From Artocarpus heterophyllus (Eukaryota > Streptophyta > Magnoliopsida > Rosales > Moraceae): a stretch of DNA of 64,000 nt. The notes under the pieces are model-generated. The model was given only the letters and a program-made list of their open reading frames with translations. It was not told the DNA's origin and made no database searches. The position numbers and the translations under genes were made by a program. The stretch lies in NCBI GenBank assembly GCA_025403435.1, contig CM046327.1:11772218-11836217 (forward strand), written 5' to 3'. Shown piece after piece: positions 10,533 through 22,262 of this stretch (position 1 is its first letter; the number at the start of each line of letters is the position of its first letter).

Positions 10533-13166
10533 ATGACTGGAGAAGAAGGCATGGCAGCCGGTATCACCAAATTTGATGGTTCAGATTTTTCCTACTGGAG
10601 GATGCAAGTTGAGGACTACCTATACAGCAGGAAACTGCACTTGCCCTTGGGTAATAAGCCCGAAGGCATGAAGGATGAGGAGTGGAGTCTCCTTGATAGA
10701 CAGGTACTCGGTGTGATCCGTTTGACTTTGTCTAAGAACGTTGCCCACAACGTTGCGAAGGAGACCACTACAGCAGGGATGATGAAGGCTCTGTCAGAGA
10801 TGTATGAGAAGCCCTCAGCCAATAACAAGGTACATCTCATGAAGAAGCTCTTTAATTTAAATATGTCTGAAGGTGCCTCGGTGGTAGAGCACCTGAACAG
10901 TTTCAACACCGTCCTAAACCAATTGGTCTCGGTAGAGATTAAATTCGATGATGAGATCAATGCTCTAATCCTCTTGGCCTCGTTACCGAATAGCTGGGAA
11001 CCCATGAGGGTGGCCATTACAAATTCGCTTGGGAATGCCAAATTAAAGTTTGTTGATGTCAGAAATTCTATTCTGGCGGAAGAAGTTCGCAGGAAGGACT
11101 CAGGAGAAGCCTCTTCGTCGAACTCGGCCCTTAATGTTGATAATAGGGGCAGGAAACTTGATAGGCAATCCAACAGGGATAATGGCAGGAGAGGCAAGTC
11201 GAGGAATGGGAGAAGCAAGTCAAGGAATGGTAGGACTATGGAGTGTTGGAACTGTGGGAAGACGGGCCACTTGAAAAAGAACTGCAGGGCTCCAAGGAAG
11301 AATGAAGACAAGACTAATGACGCAGCCAACGCCGCCACTGAAGAGCAACAGGATGCTTTAATCTTGTCTGTCGACAGTTCTTTTGATTCGTGGGTGATGG
11401 ACTCAAGAGCATCATTCCACACCACAGCACACCGTCATGTCCTGGAGAACTACGTTGCTGGAAATCATGGTAAGGTTTATCTCGCTGATGGAGAACCTTT
11501 GGATATAGTTGGCATTGGAGATGTCAGTTTAAAAATGCCTAATGGGTCGGTATGGAAGATTCATAAGGTGAGACATGTTCTTAAATTAATGCGCAACTTG
11601 ATTTCGGTGGGGCAACTAGATGATGATGGACATAAAGTAACCTTCAATTGTGGAGGTTGGAAAGTCACGAAAGGAGCGATGGTTATTGCTCGGGGACGCA
11701 AGGCTGGAACTCTCTACATGAACTCTAGTTGCAGAGATACCCTAGCAGTTTCTGATTCTGCTGCCAATACTGAGCTATGGCATTATAGGCTCGGTCACAT
11801 GAGTGAGAAGGGTATGAAGGTGCTTCACTGCAAAGGAAAACTACCGGGTTTGAAAACTGTTGATCACAGTTTGTGTGAAGCCTGCATCTTTGGTAAACAG
11901 AAGAGAGTCAGTTTCTCAAAGATGGGTAGAGAGCCTAAGTCCAGAAAATTGGAGCTTGTTCACACTGATGTGTGGGGGCCTGCGCCAGTGACTTCCCTTG
12001 GTGGCGCAAACTACTATGTGACGTTCATTGATGACTCAAGCAGGAAGGTATGGGTTTACTTTCTGAAAAACAAATCTGATGTGTTCGATGCTTTCAAGAG
12101 ATGGAAAGCCATGGTGGAGAACAAGACAGATTTGAAGGTGAAGTGTTTGCAGTCTGACAATGGGGGAGAGTACCTAGGTGAAGATTTCAGGCGGTACTGT
12201 GCTGAGAATGGGATAAAGATGAGGAAGACCATTCCAGGGAAACCACAACAGAATGGGGTAGCTGAGAGGATGAATAGGACTTTAAACGAGCGTGCTAGGA
12301 GCATGAGGTTGCATGCAGGGCTGCCAAAGATGTTTTGGGCTGAGGCAATTAACACAGCCGCTCATCTGATAAACAGAAGTCCATCCACACCGCTGAAGTT
12401 CAAGCTACCGGAAGAAGTCTGGAGCCATAAACAGGTGGATCTCTCTTACTTGAGAGTGTTTGGTTGTGTTTCTTATGCACATATTGATTCTACTGCTAGA
12501 AGTAAACTGGATGCCAAGTCAAAGAAGTGCTTTCTAGTTGGCTATGGCGGACTTGAGTTTGGTTATCGTCTCTGGGATGACCAAAGCCGGAAGATTATCA
12601 GGAGCAAGGATGTGATCTTCAACGAAGGTGTTCTGTACAAGGACAGAGACAGCACGGACTCCAGGGGTTCAGGTTCTGAAGATAAGAAGCCTGAGGTGAT
12701 TCCATTAAAGGATCTGCCTGAAGTGGAGGTGCAAAATCCAGAGGTTGAAGACCAGGAAAACATAGCTCCAGAAGAAAACCAGAGGACTCCTGCCACACCA
12801 GTCAGGAGGTCTAGCAGGACAATCAGACCACCGCAGAGATACTCCCCAACTCTGCATTACATCTCGTTGACCGACAAAGGTAAGCCAGAGAGCTTTGATG
12901 AAGCCGTGGAGGCTGGAGATTCGGTCAAGTGGGAGTTAGCCATGAGGGACGAGTTGGATCGGACATGGCAACTGGCAAAGTTACCACAGAGTAAAAAATC
13001 CTTGCACAACAAGAGGGTATACCGGGCAAAAGATAAAAGTGCTGGCAGCAAGCGGTATAAGGCAAGGTGGGTGGTAAAAGGATCCAGAGATATGCTCACC
13101 AAGATGGATCCGATTGAGAAACTGAAGTTGTGCGTAACTTCAGTTGGACTTCTCCATGAGGCGTGA
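10533..13166 (+). CDS. Copia GAG-protease-integrase polyprotein with RT/RNase H deleted (877 aa)
   Basis: One uninterrupted frame starts at ATG 10533, 20 bases after the primer-binding site. Order: GAG (about 1-235); a CCHC zinc knuckle CWNCGKTGHLKKNC from Cys238; a protease region in which the catalytic DSG triad reads DSR (Asp290-Ser291-Arg292); the integrase zinc domain (His417, His422, then CEACIFGKQ); and an integrase core with Asp479, Asp542 and Glu578, giving DD35E. After a linker, the start of reverse transcriptase is recognisable up to KARWVVKG (ending at residue 850), where it joins directly to the C-terminal tail MLTKMDPIEKLKLC. A usual copia polyprotein is about 1300 residues, so roughly 450 are missing in frame. 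The product cannot reverse transcribe, and protease function is doubtful because the glycine is replaced. Integrase and GAG look intact. Confidence 0.93.
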   Translation: MTGEEGMAAGITKFDGSDFSYWRMQVEDYLYSRKLHLPLGNKPEGMKDEEWSLLDRQVLGVIRLTLSKNVAHNVAKETTTAGMMKALSEMYEKPSANNKVHLMKKLFNLNMSEGASVVEHLNSFNTVLNQLVSVEIKFDDEINALILLASLPNSWEPMRVAITNSLGNAKLKFVDVRNSILAEEVRRKDSGEASSSNSALNVDNRGRKLDRQSNRDNGRRGKSRNGRSKSRNGRTMECWNCGKTGHLKKNCRAPRKNEDKTNDAANAATEEQQDALILSVDSSFDSWVMDSRASFHTTAHRHVLENYVAGNHGKVYLADGEPLDIVGIGDVSLKMPNGSVWKIHKVRHVLKLMRNLISVGQLDDDGHKVTFNCGGWKVTKGAMVIARGRKAGTLYMNSSCRDTLAVSDSAANTELWHYRLGHMSEKGMKVLHCKGKLPGLKTVDHSLCEACIFGKQKRVSFSKMGREPKSRKLELVHTDVWGPAPVTSLGGANYYVTFIDDSSRKVWVYFLKNKSDVFDAFKRWKAMVENKTDLKVKCLQSDNGGEYLGEDFRRYCAENGIKMRKTIPGKPQQNGVAERMNRTLNERARSMRLHAGLPKMFWAEAINTAAHLINRSPSTPLKFKLPEEVWSHKQVDLSYLRVFGCVSYAHIDSTARSKLDAKSKKCFLVGYGGLEFGYRLWDDQSRKIIRSKDVIFNEGVLYKDRDSTDSRGSGSEDKKPEVIPLKDLPEVEVQNPEVEDQENIAPEENQRTPATPVRRSSRTIRPPQRYSPTLHYISLTDKGKPESFDEAVEAGDSVKWELAMRDELDRTWQLAKLPQSKKSLHNKRVYRAKDKSAGSKRYKARWVVKGSRDMLTKMDPIEKLKLCVTSVGLLHEA

Positions 13167-13212
13167 GAAGTCGTTGCCGCTGCAGTGGGAGACATGGTGA
13201 TTGATTAGTCTC

Positions 13213-13224
13213 CAAGTGGGAGAT
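13213..13224 (+). other. Polypurine tract of the copia element
   Basis: CAAGTGGGAGAT directly precedes the 3' LTR and would prime plus-strand synthesis. The same tract precedes the LTR at 447. Confidence 0.88.
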
Positions 13225-14032
13225 TGTTGCAGATATGGAGCCAAATCAAGTAGACAACCCAGCAAAAGGAAGGAAAAGGGAGAAAATCACGTCCTCGAAG
13301 GCAGGGAGCAAGCGCCGCGGCGCTGGGGCGAAGGCGCCTAGGCGCCAGGTGAAGAGCGCCTAGGCGCCAGGACAAGAGCGCCTAGGCGCTATGTGGAGAG
13401 CGCCTAGGCGCCAGGTGAATTGCACCTAGGCGCAATGTGGCAAGCGCCTAGGCGCCAAGGGCTTTAAGCCTAGGCATCGTGAGGATGGCGCCTAGGCGCC
13501 AGGTGAAGAGCGCCTAGGCGCCGCAGGGGAGCGCCGCAGCGCTCGTTTCGAGCGCCGCGGCGCTGAGGCGCTGTGCTGCGCGATGTATTTTGAATCAAAG
13601 TCGAATTCAAAGGTCCCAAAAACGGGAAACCACTAGGGTTTCCCATTAGGTGCTATTTTCTCCTCCTTTGGTTATAAATAGACACAAGATGACTAGGGTT
13701 GTGTGTGTGAAAACTGTGTGTGAAAATTGTGAGAGACAAAAAAATTCTTGAGAGCTCCATCCTTGAGAGAGAGAGAAAAATTCCCATTGGGTGTTAGATA
13801 GAAGAGAGTTTTGGTAAGCACAATTGAAGAGTGTGCGAGAAACTGCTCTTGTAATCTGTAATCTCCTTCATCATAGTGGAATCTGCAAGCGGCAGAAACA
13901 GGACGTAGTCTCAATTTTGGACGAACCTGTATAAAAATTTGGTGTCTCTTTTTTCTTCTTTTCTCCTATTTATTTTCTGCAATTGTTCGTTCTTGCGATC
14001 CTTGGAATTAGAAGTCGCCTAATTCCCCAACA
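13225..14032 (+). repeat. 3' LTR of the copia element (808 bp)
   Basis: It begins TGTTGCAG and ends CCCCAACA and contains the same features as the 5' LTR. The palindrome array runs from about 13307 to 13567 with one unit fewer, and one unit reads GCACCTAGGCGC instead of GCGCCTAGGCGC, so seven exact cores remain. It is followed by AAATC (14033-14037). Confidence 0.95.
13307..13567. repeat. 22-bp palindrome array in the 3' LTR
   Basis: This is the counterpart of the 9751-10033 array, again with 22-bp steps (CCGCGG at 13315, first CCTAGG at 13337). It lacks one CCGCGG-type unit present in the 5' LTR. Confidence 0.93.
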
Positions 14033-14037
14033 AAATC
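14033..14037. other. Target-site duplication, right copy (AAATC)
   Basis: An exact match to 9664-9668, which confirms the outer limits of the element. Confidence 0.92.
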
Positions 14038-14809
14038 TTAATTTAATATATAATGTAGTTTTTAATCACAATTTACTGTTTTTTAAGTAGCAATTTTTTA
14101 ACTCATGAGGTTTAAAAAAAGAGTGCTCCATCTTTAATTATCTCCTAATGAACAATCTCTTTAAAGATTCTCTTTCTTGGCGGTTTTGTGAAATCGTGGT
14201 TCAAACGGAGATGCACAATTAGGTATGGAGTCTTAATTGAATGTTTGAAACTTGTTAGTAAAAAGGGCCCAAAAAAAAAAGCTATATGAGGAAAACAAGC
14301 TGTATCGCGTGGGTTCCTAATTCAATGACTGGAATTTGTATTACATAAGACAAGTGCTGTATGTAGCTACGTAGCTCCGCCCTAATTGCCCAAAGAAAAA
14401 TAGAAAAAGAAAGTAAAAGGTGAAATGCAATGATGTGGTTCAATAACGCGGAAAAATCTTATGAAGCAGAAAGTCATAAATGATCATTGGAGGAATTAAG
14501 GAAGGCACGTTGGACCTTCCCGATTGATTCCCTGAATTACACGAAATTGATAGTCTTTTTCTCTTTTCTTTTTCTTTTTCGTTTTTTTTTTTCCCCTTCT
14601 CCCCACTTTCTACGGGGAATATTTACCGATGATGGTGGATAAGGAACATCGAATAATTAAACCTTTGACAAAAACTTGGACATTGTCTCGGTAGGGTTTA
14701 CAAAGTCAATAGACTCCTCCCCTCTTACATACACTTACCTCTTTTCTTTTTTTTCTTGTAAATTGTCCAAATGGTCCTCGACCTTTTCATAGGGTGACAG
14801 TATAATTCT

Positions 14810-14852
<43 letters not shown>
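14810..14852. repeat. (CA)n(TA)n compound microsatellite
   Basis: About 20 bases of CA repeat pass directly into about 22 bases of TA repeat. Confidence 0.92.
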
Positions 14853-15313
14853 TTGCAATGCTTATGAGCTCATGTTTTGGACGCAAACGACGAAATTGAT
14901 CAGCGGTCGTTTAAAATCGTATCATGTGAGCCGAATATGTCGACACTTAGGGGTATTTTGATAAATGTAATTCAAAAATAAAATAAAAAAGAAATGAAAT
15001 GGCTTGATATATGGCTTATAGTGGTCAATCAAAAACCATCACACGACTTGATGGACCAAAAAAAAAAAGCTCTTTTCTCTTCTTCTTCTCATCCTTTTCT
15101 TATTGGCACCACTACTTACCACAATGAGAAAGCTTCGAGGATAGCCTATAGTGTGACCCTCAGCAATGGCAAGACCCATTGGCTGGGTCTCCCGAGAGAT
15201 GCGTCGTGGGAAACCCTTTGCCATGGTGGTGAGTCGCATTTTCGCGAGAGACGGGCGATAACGATCCTTCGTTGTGGTGTCGACGTCTGAGAAGCACATC
15301 CTGAGGTGCAAAC

Positions 15314-15397
15314 TTACGTAGCTTGTAGATTTGTAGGAGATGAATGGGGATGTTTTTACGTAGCTTGTAGATTTGCAGGAGATGAATGGGGATGTTT
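15314..15397. repeat. 42-bp tandem duplication
   Basis: Two copies of a 42-bp unit beginning TTACGTAGCTTG (15314 and 15356) differ at one visible base (TTTGTAGG versus TTTGCAGG). Confidence 0.9.
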
Positions 15398-15800
15398 TTG
15401 GTCATGGATTGTTGCGTGAGGTGTAGAATTGAGAAGATCTGCATCTCCTGGTGGTGATGGACAGGGCGATCTCGTCAGCAGCAGTTCTTCTTGGCAATGC
15501 TAAGATTGGAGCTTGGAGGGATAGAATGGGGGGAGAGAGATTGGGGGGACAAAGGTTTGTTTTATTTTATTTTATTTTTTATGTTTTTAATCTTATTTTT
15601 AAATAAATGTACTTATTTATTTAGGGTTATTTTAGCCTTTTTAGAGTAAATTAAAATGATGCGAGCCTCAGATGATTCAAAATCATTCAATATTTCATAT
15701 CCGGTTGGGATGTTCTTTTGTACCCAAAATATAAGTTCAGGTACGTTTTGATTAAAAAAATAGGCACCAACAACTTACCCATTTCTTTTAATACATTCTA

Positions 15801-16274
15801 GGCTCGTTTAGTACATTGTATTGTATAGAATAGCGTTAGAGGATTGTATTGTATTGTATTGAAAAAGATAAAATAAAATTTTATCTAATTCAATTTTATA
15901 TTTGGTGTTGTGTTATTAGGATACTTTTTGTAAAATTTTTTCAAAACTTTGGGTCAAATTATAGTTTTTTAAAATTAGAGGCAAGATATAATTAGTAAAA
16001 ATTACATTTTGATGCTTATTTTTTTGAAAATTTATAATTTACCTAAAATTTTATAAATTTTTGTAAATAGGTCGTTGGAGATTTTCACAATGTACAAAGA
16101 TTATGTTTAATTCCATGCTTTAACAAGAGATTGCATGATCCCCTTCTAATGGGATTCAAGCATGGATTTGGATAAAAGCTTATCCAATCCAATTTTTCTA
16201 AAGTTTTTCACTAAAGAAAGTATTAAGATTTAATCCAATCCAATCCTCCCTAATCTTGCACACCAAATATGCCC
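15801..16274. mobile_element. MITE-like foldback element
   Basis: The left end starts GGCTCGTTTAGTACATTG and is followed by TTGTATTG repeats. The right end, read on the minus strand, starts GGGCATATTTGGTGTGCAAG and is followed by GGATTGGATTGG. The ends are imperfect inverted repeats of the plant GGCCTGTTTGG style. No coding frame is inside and no clear target duplication was seen. Confidence 0.45.
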
Positions 16275-16289
16275 TTTAGTTATATGGTT

Positions 16290-16708
16290 CTAAAAATATC
16301 TCCAATGCAATGCTAAATTGATGTGTCAATAGCAAAATTTGCATTTAAATTTAAAAATACTCTCCTATACAATATCATTTTAAATTTTAAATTTGTTATA
16401 TGCTAAACTTATTAGTAAATATGTTATCAAGTTTAGCATATAGCAATTTGGTATTTGATTTCTTTTGGTGAATAATGCTTTTTTCCTTAACGATTGCAAC
16501 ATTCTTACTTTTTAATTATTTGAATATTAAAATTTACTTTTATAAGTTTTAAGAATTAATAGTAGTGATAAAAGACAAATATAGCATTTCAAATAATATT
16601 ATGCATTAGAGTACAAAATAAAAAAAAAAATCAAATATGTTATCGTCACTTTTTTTATTGAAAATATAATATTGGCATTGGCATTTATATTGAAAATGGT
16701 CTTACGCA
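16290..16708. mobile_element. MITE-like element of the ATCTCCAATGC type
   Basis: It starts ATCTCCAATGCAATGC and contains AAGTTTAGCATATAGCAA. Similar wording occurs at about 5711-6010 and 31190-31370, suggesting three decayed copies of one family. The right end is not well defined. Confidence 0.4.
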
Positions 16709-19700
16709 TGTTTAATTAATATAGTTTTAATCTTTCTGATAGAGTGAGATTTTGTAAGTCTTTTATTTTAAAATAAAAGGTACATAAATTCAACATTAAT
16801 ATTATCAAAGTCTTAACTATTTAAAACTACAATATTTAATTTTTTTAAGAGCTGAAATATTAATATAATATAATATAATATAACAAATATAGAAAGCTTA
16901 ATAGTTGTCATCCGACAACCGTTCGTTTTGCTTAGAACTCTTCTTTTTTTGTTATTTTTTATCTCTCAAGCTTCTATATCCTTTTTGGTCTCTTATCAAA
17001 ATACTTTCTCTCTTGATGTTTCTCTATTAAATTATTTTTCTCAAATGCATCCTTATCATTTTGGCCAAACCCTCTTGTTATTTATTTATCCTTCTTTTAC
17101 TTCTTCCGTTTTTTTTTCCCCTTTTTTCCTTCTTTCCTTTTTTTTTTTTTTCCTTTCAAGCCCTTTTTGGCTATTCCTTTTTTCAATCCTTCCAACTTTT
17201 TTTGACTTTTTTGGCTTTTTTTCCCTTTTTTTCTTATATCCATTTATATATGTCTTGTTAAAATACCTTTTTGCATTAATTATTCCTCTTAAAACAATTT
17301 TTTCAAATAGGTCTTGGAATATTTTTCGTACCCTATAATTGATTTACTATTTAAATTGTTTCACTATTTCTTTTTGAATGTGTTATACTTATATATATAT
17401 ATGTACACAGATAGAAAAGTAAAATAAAATTTTTTGAAAAAAAAAATTATGTGGACTTATTTTAAAATTGGACAAGTTGAATACGCAACCTATTCACATA
17501 CAATAAACTACTGTAATTAAAAAAAAAAAAAAAGGATTGGATGTTTGGCCCGTTTCATATTCGAGTAGCTAATCTAATCATTCAATTATATTCCCAAATC
17601 TATAGGTTGAATCAAACTTTTGTGCAGGGAATGATGTCACCTCGACTAGTCTCCACCCCTCTCTTGCATATCTTTTTCTATTTACTCAATCATCTCGCAC
17701 TTAATAATAACGATTCCATTAAATTCTCTTGTCAATTCCTCATTAAAGAATGCAGTCTAAATTTAAAATAGCAGCATCCAATGCATTGGCACCATCATTT
17801 CACAAACATTTTCCTCTCATCTTCCATGTACTTTCTTAGCTAACATCACTCTTTTTTCTTTTCACATAAAGGGAAAAAAATATCTCCAAAGATATCAATG
17901 TAAATTCGGCGGTCCAATAGCATTGCAACGTGGGAGTATTTGCTTATATCAAGATAACGCAGAGGAATTTTGGTTCCAAAACGGTGCAATAATTCAACTC
18001 CATGTATGAAATTGCATATATTTATGCAAAAATATAGTTTTTAAAATGCTTTCCACGAAAAAGTAATAATGTATCGTACTCAAAATCATATAAATAATAA
18101 AATGAATTACCATGCAATTTAAAAGCTTTCTAGGAAAAGTAGAGCTCGTTTGGTTCGAGCATTTGAATGAAGATTCAAATTTTTGTGGGAGAAAATACTG
18201 TAACAAATTGATTCTAACCGTGATTCAGACCACGAAACAAATGGGCCCATAATGACTCAAAACAAAATTAATGTTTAAAAAAAAATGTAATTTTTTAATA
18301 ATAAATGCAAACATCAATTGGGACCCAATTTTGGATTCATTCACTTATGGTAAGGGGGGAAATCTATGGACCAAGTTGGAGCCAAAAATGTCCACTTGTG
18401 TGATGGAAAGGAAGGGGGGATCACTTTGATAGAGGCGGCCAAAAGTAGCAATATTTGCATGTTGTCCACTTGCACTTGACCCTCTTGATGGATGGGTTTT
18501 AAGTTTTCCTTCCTCCATTTTGGACGCTTTCTGTGTTACCATAGTCCACCAAAGGACAAAAAGAAGGATACTATTTTTCTTTTTATTTCCTTTGTTCGTC
18601 AGCAAATTGGAGTAATCACTCCAAAATTTCCTGCAGCGGTCAAGCTGGCTGGTCCTTGACGTATGAATTAATATAGGATATTTATTTTTCATATCTTTTA
18701 TTTTAAGTTAATTTAAAGTATTTTTTATTTTTAATTTTATTAAATATATATATTTAGATTAGATTTAATACATAAATTTATACCTTACTTCAATCAATAG
18801 TTGATTTTAACGTTTAAATGACCAAATTATCTTTAAGTAAAATAAAAAAATTAAAACTTTAAAAAATAAAAAGAAAACAAAAATAAAAACATACAAAAAC
18901 ACGTACATTTGAGGGTATTTTATAAATTTTTGAAGTTGAAAACCTATTATAGAATTTTTTCAAATGTATAAAGTTCTCTTATTTTTCAATTTGAAGGTAT
19001 TTTGGGTAATTTTTATATCAATTTTAAATATTGATTATGAACAGTTATAAATTTGTGTATTAAATTTAATTTGGTAGTTTAAATTCAATGAGATCTAAGA
19101 TTAAAAATATAATGTTTGAATAAACTGTATGAAGAGGTAAACTGCTCATAGATCTCTGTTATACAACTGTTAAGTCTGCGTCTAAGACTATATATTCTAT
19201 ATTCTTTCCTATTTCAGTGTAATATCAATAAGATCCAACAATTAGAAATATATACTAGTAAGATCTAATATAATATATGCCTAGAGGTTTCCTTGCATTT
19301 TCGTTTGTGCAAATCAAAGCTAACAATAGGATAAGAACCCTAGGGAGACGAAAGGAAAAGTCTATGGGAGAATTTAGCCATTTGTTCATGTCGTCCACTT
19401 CCAACAACTAAAGTAAAGGAGACAAAAATAACTAAATATTAAGACAGGCAGAAGATAGATCTTGTGCAACTTTTCCACTTTTCTAACGAAAAATATCAGA
19501 AGAATCATCAGTAGAGAGAAGATGACTAGTAATTGAATTGCTTGGCATGTGCGGATCACAGGCTTTAGTTCATCCAAAGATATGAAAAGATTATAAGAAA
19601 AATTTTACACCTAGAGGCAATTACTTACTTTGTCATTATTTTTCTATCCAAAACAATATAAATAAATAGGAAGGAATAGTAATTGTCATAATAATTTATT

Positions 19701-20500
19701 TCGTTATATTATTATTTTATGTCCTTTTTTTCCCCTATTCCTTGTACACTAAAAGAAGGATTTTTTTAATGGAACGATGTCGTATTGACATGGGCCTTAT
19801 TTATAAACTCTAGATTTGATAGGTGCCTGTACATAAGTATAAGTTGTAAATTGAAGTTTTTATAATAGATTACAAATATTCGAATGAATAGAAGAAATTT
19901 TTTATTTAGATATTTAAAAAGAAAAGGTTGCACATATATTCTCTAAATATATGCGTATTTTATTTTAACTACATACCAACGTTTACTTTGTTAGTTTTCT
20001 AAAATGATTTTAGGAAAAATATGCAGAAACATGGTAAAGTTACAGAATATATATAACAAAAATTTTTTATAAAACTTTCGTAAAACACTGCTATAGAATA
20101 TATTAATATACTGCTTAATAAATTTATATAATTTATGCTTACCTAGTTGAAGCAATTAGGTCAGAAATCTTCTAATGAGAAAAGTCGTTCTATATATGAA
20201 ACCAACATCTTACTCGCTTAGTCCTTAGCACAAAACGGACATGTGTGTGGGCGTAGACAGAATTAGGGTTTATTAGGATCACTCTACTAATGTTTAGTCT
20301 CTCACTCATCTCAACATATGAGTAGAGTGAGACTGAGAATGAAGAACATTTCTTCTCTCTATTTCTCTCTGTACATGCCTATCAATAGGGAAGCTAGCCA
20401 AGTATTTTTAGTTTCATCAACACTTTCAAATCTCAATTGTGTGTAGAATGAATAGAGGAGGCCTATATTTATGAAGAACGAAAGACCCAAATAATTTTGG
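16709..20500. other. AT-rich spacer, low complexity, nothing recognised
   Basis: It holds poly-T runs (17100-17250) and AT-rich filler. Apparent open frames here encode only Phe/Leu/Ser from T-rich sequence and were not accepted. Confidence 0.5.
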
Positions 20501-21300
20501 GAGCTTTCTTTAATTTAAAATAAAAATCATATATTTAATTAAAATAAAAAAGAAAACTCTTTGTGGTGCCATACACAGAGAATTTCTTTGTGCTAATGGC
20601 TCTAATCACCTTCTAGAAGAGAAGAAAATATTGATTGTTATTAAATCTGATTTGTTTCTAAATTTCATATTTTCACTTCTGAAAAAAATAACATTTATCA
20701 AAATTAGAAAGTTTTAGAAACAGGAAACTTGAAGAACAAGTCTTGGACTACATAGGAAACCTTCCTATGCAATTACACGACCATACACAGTGGGTGGACT
20801 CTATTATGTGTCTTTCAAAATTAATTATTATTTATTTGTTATTAAATAATGAGATTATTTAAGAATAAATTAATTCATAATTAATTTATTTTGAGTGATA
20901 TTTAATTTAGAATTCCATAATTCTAAAACCAATAATTTCACTTGTCCAAATAGTATTTGCAAGGTTGGCAGGGGACTAATTGGCCCATGTAGCAGATTGT
21001 GTAATGTGATTAGAACTTGTTATATTCTAATAAAAATTATTTAGTCGTTCATATCACATTATGTATAATGCACTCATTTAATGTATTCACTACATTAACG
21101 GTTCAGATAAGATCGATTTATTCTGAATGAAAATAACCTGTACTAGTAATACTCAACTAAAGATTCCATACTTTAATCAAATAATTAATTTATACTAATT
21201 AATTATATATTGGTGACCATATTAACATCTTTAAATATTATCATCTTATATATAATATTTATATACAATATTTAAGGTCACATAAATATGATGGAAAATT

Positions 21301-21725
21301 TCACTTTATTTATTTATAAATATGTCCTTTACAAAAATCATATATTCTTTAAGGGCATCTATCCTAACATAATTTTGATTATAACCACCAATAAATTGAT
21401 TTTTTTGGGCAAATATGAAATAACTATAATCGGTACGGCTTTACGAAGAGTAAAATAGTAAAAGAAACAAATAGGCTAAAAAAATATCATTTTTAGATAA
21501 GAAAAAATAAACTGATGATTTTTAAAACCCTTACTTTATTTATTTATAAATATTTCCTTTACAAAAATATTATATTCTTTAAGGGCATCTATCCTAACAT
21601 AAATTTGATTATAACCATCAATAAATTGATTTTTTAGGCAAATATGAAATAAGTATAATCGGTAAGGTTTAAAGAGGAGTAAAATAGTAAAAGAAACAAA
21701 TAGACTAAAAAATATCATTTTTAGA
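21301..21725. repeat. Direct duplication of a roughly 235-bp AT-rich unit
   Basis: The unit starting TTTATTTATTTATAAATAT (about 21306) recurs at about 21538, sharing TTTAAGGGCATCTATCC, GATTATAACCA and AATATCATTTTTAGATA. The copies differ by scattered substitutions and small indels. Confidence 0.85.
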
Positions 21726-21911
21726 TAGGAAACAAAAATGTCATTATTGTATTACAATCTATCTCAAAATAGAGAGTTTATGAATTCAATGTCAAAATTG
21801 TATATTTCATTAACTAAGCAAAATTTTGATTTAATTTTTTAATTCAAATAAACCCAACAAACAAGAATTTGACGATGAAATGAATGAAAGAAACTAATAG
21901 ACTATGGTAGA

Positions 21912-21919
21912 CAAAAAAA

Positions 21920-21955
<36 letters not shown>

Positions 21956-21956
21956 A
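21912..21956. repeat. (AAAG)n microsatellite
   Basis: About eleven AAAG units within a longer A/G-rich tract. Confidence 0.92.
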
Positions 21957-22262
21957 TCCAAAATAAAAAATAAGGAAGGAGAAAAAAAAAAGTAAGCACC
22001 ATATGTAAGAGACAATAGTAGATAAATTGAGTAAAAAAAAAGTAAATGAAAACAGTAGTAAAATACATAAAAAGTAAAAAGGGAAAAAGAAAGAAAAAGA
22101 AAAAAGATTACATATCAAAAAAATTTAAATAGAAAAAATAAAATACTATTTGTAAGAGATAATGATAGACAAATAAAGGTAAAGAAAAAAGGGAAAAAAA
22201 AAGTAAAACATTAAAATGGTAGAGTTAATAAGAAAAAAGATTAAAGTATGAAACTATAGTAA

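Larger units (their letters stand above)
9669..14032 (+). mobile_element. Complete but non-autonomous Ty1/copia LTR retrotransposon
   Basis: The element has two near-identical LTRs (830 and 808 bp), a primer-binding site, a polypurine tract, one long open frame and exact AAATC target duplications. The internal region is only about 2.7 kb because most of reverse transcriptase and RNase H is missing. By eye the LTRs differ at roughly a dozen sites plus one 22-bp indel, so insertion is recent. The open frame keeps GAG, a protease-like segment and a full integrase. Movement would need reverse transcriptase from a full-length relative. The class is certain from the integrase and LTR layout; the copia lineage was not determined. 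Confidence 0.95.
14038..15800. other. AT-rich spacer with a GC-richer patch
   Basis: The patch at about 15060-15500 is GC-richer and coding-like in composition, but no frame matched a family I know. It contains a 42-bp tandem duplication at 15314-15397. A dinucleotide repeat lies at 14810-14852. Confidence 0.4.

Noticed and set aside
10616..11425. 269-codon minus-strand frame
   Set aside because: Exact antisense shadow of the copia GAG frame.
16928..17338. 136-codon plus-strand hydrophobic frame
   Set aside because: It comes from a T-rich low-complexity tract; Phe/Leu/Ser only, no membrane protein family.
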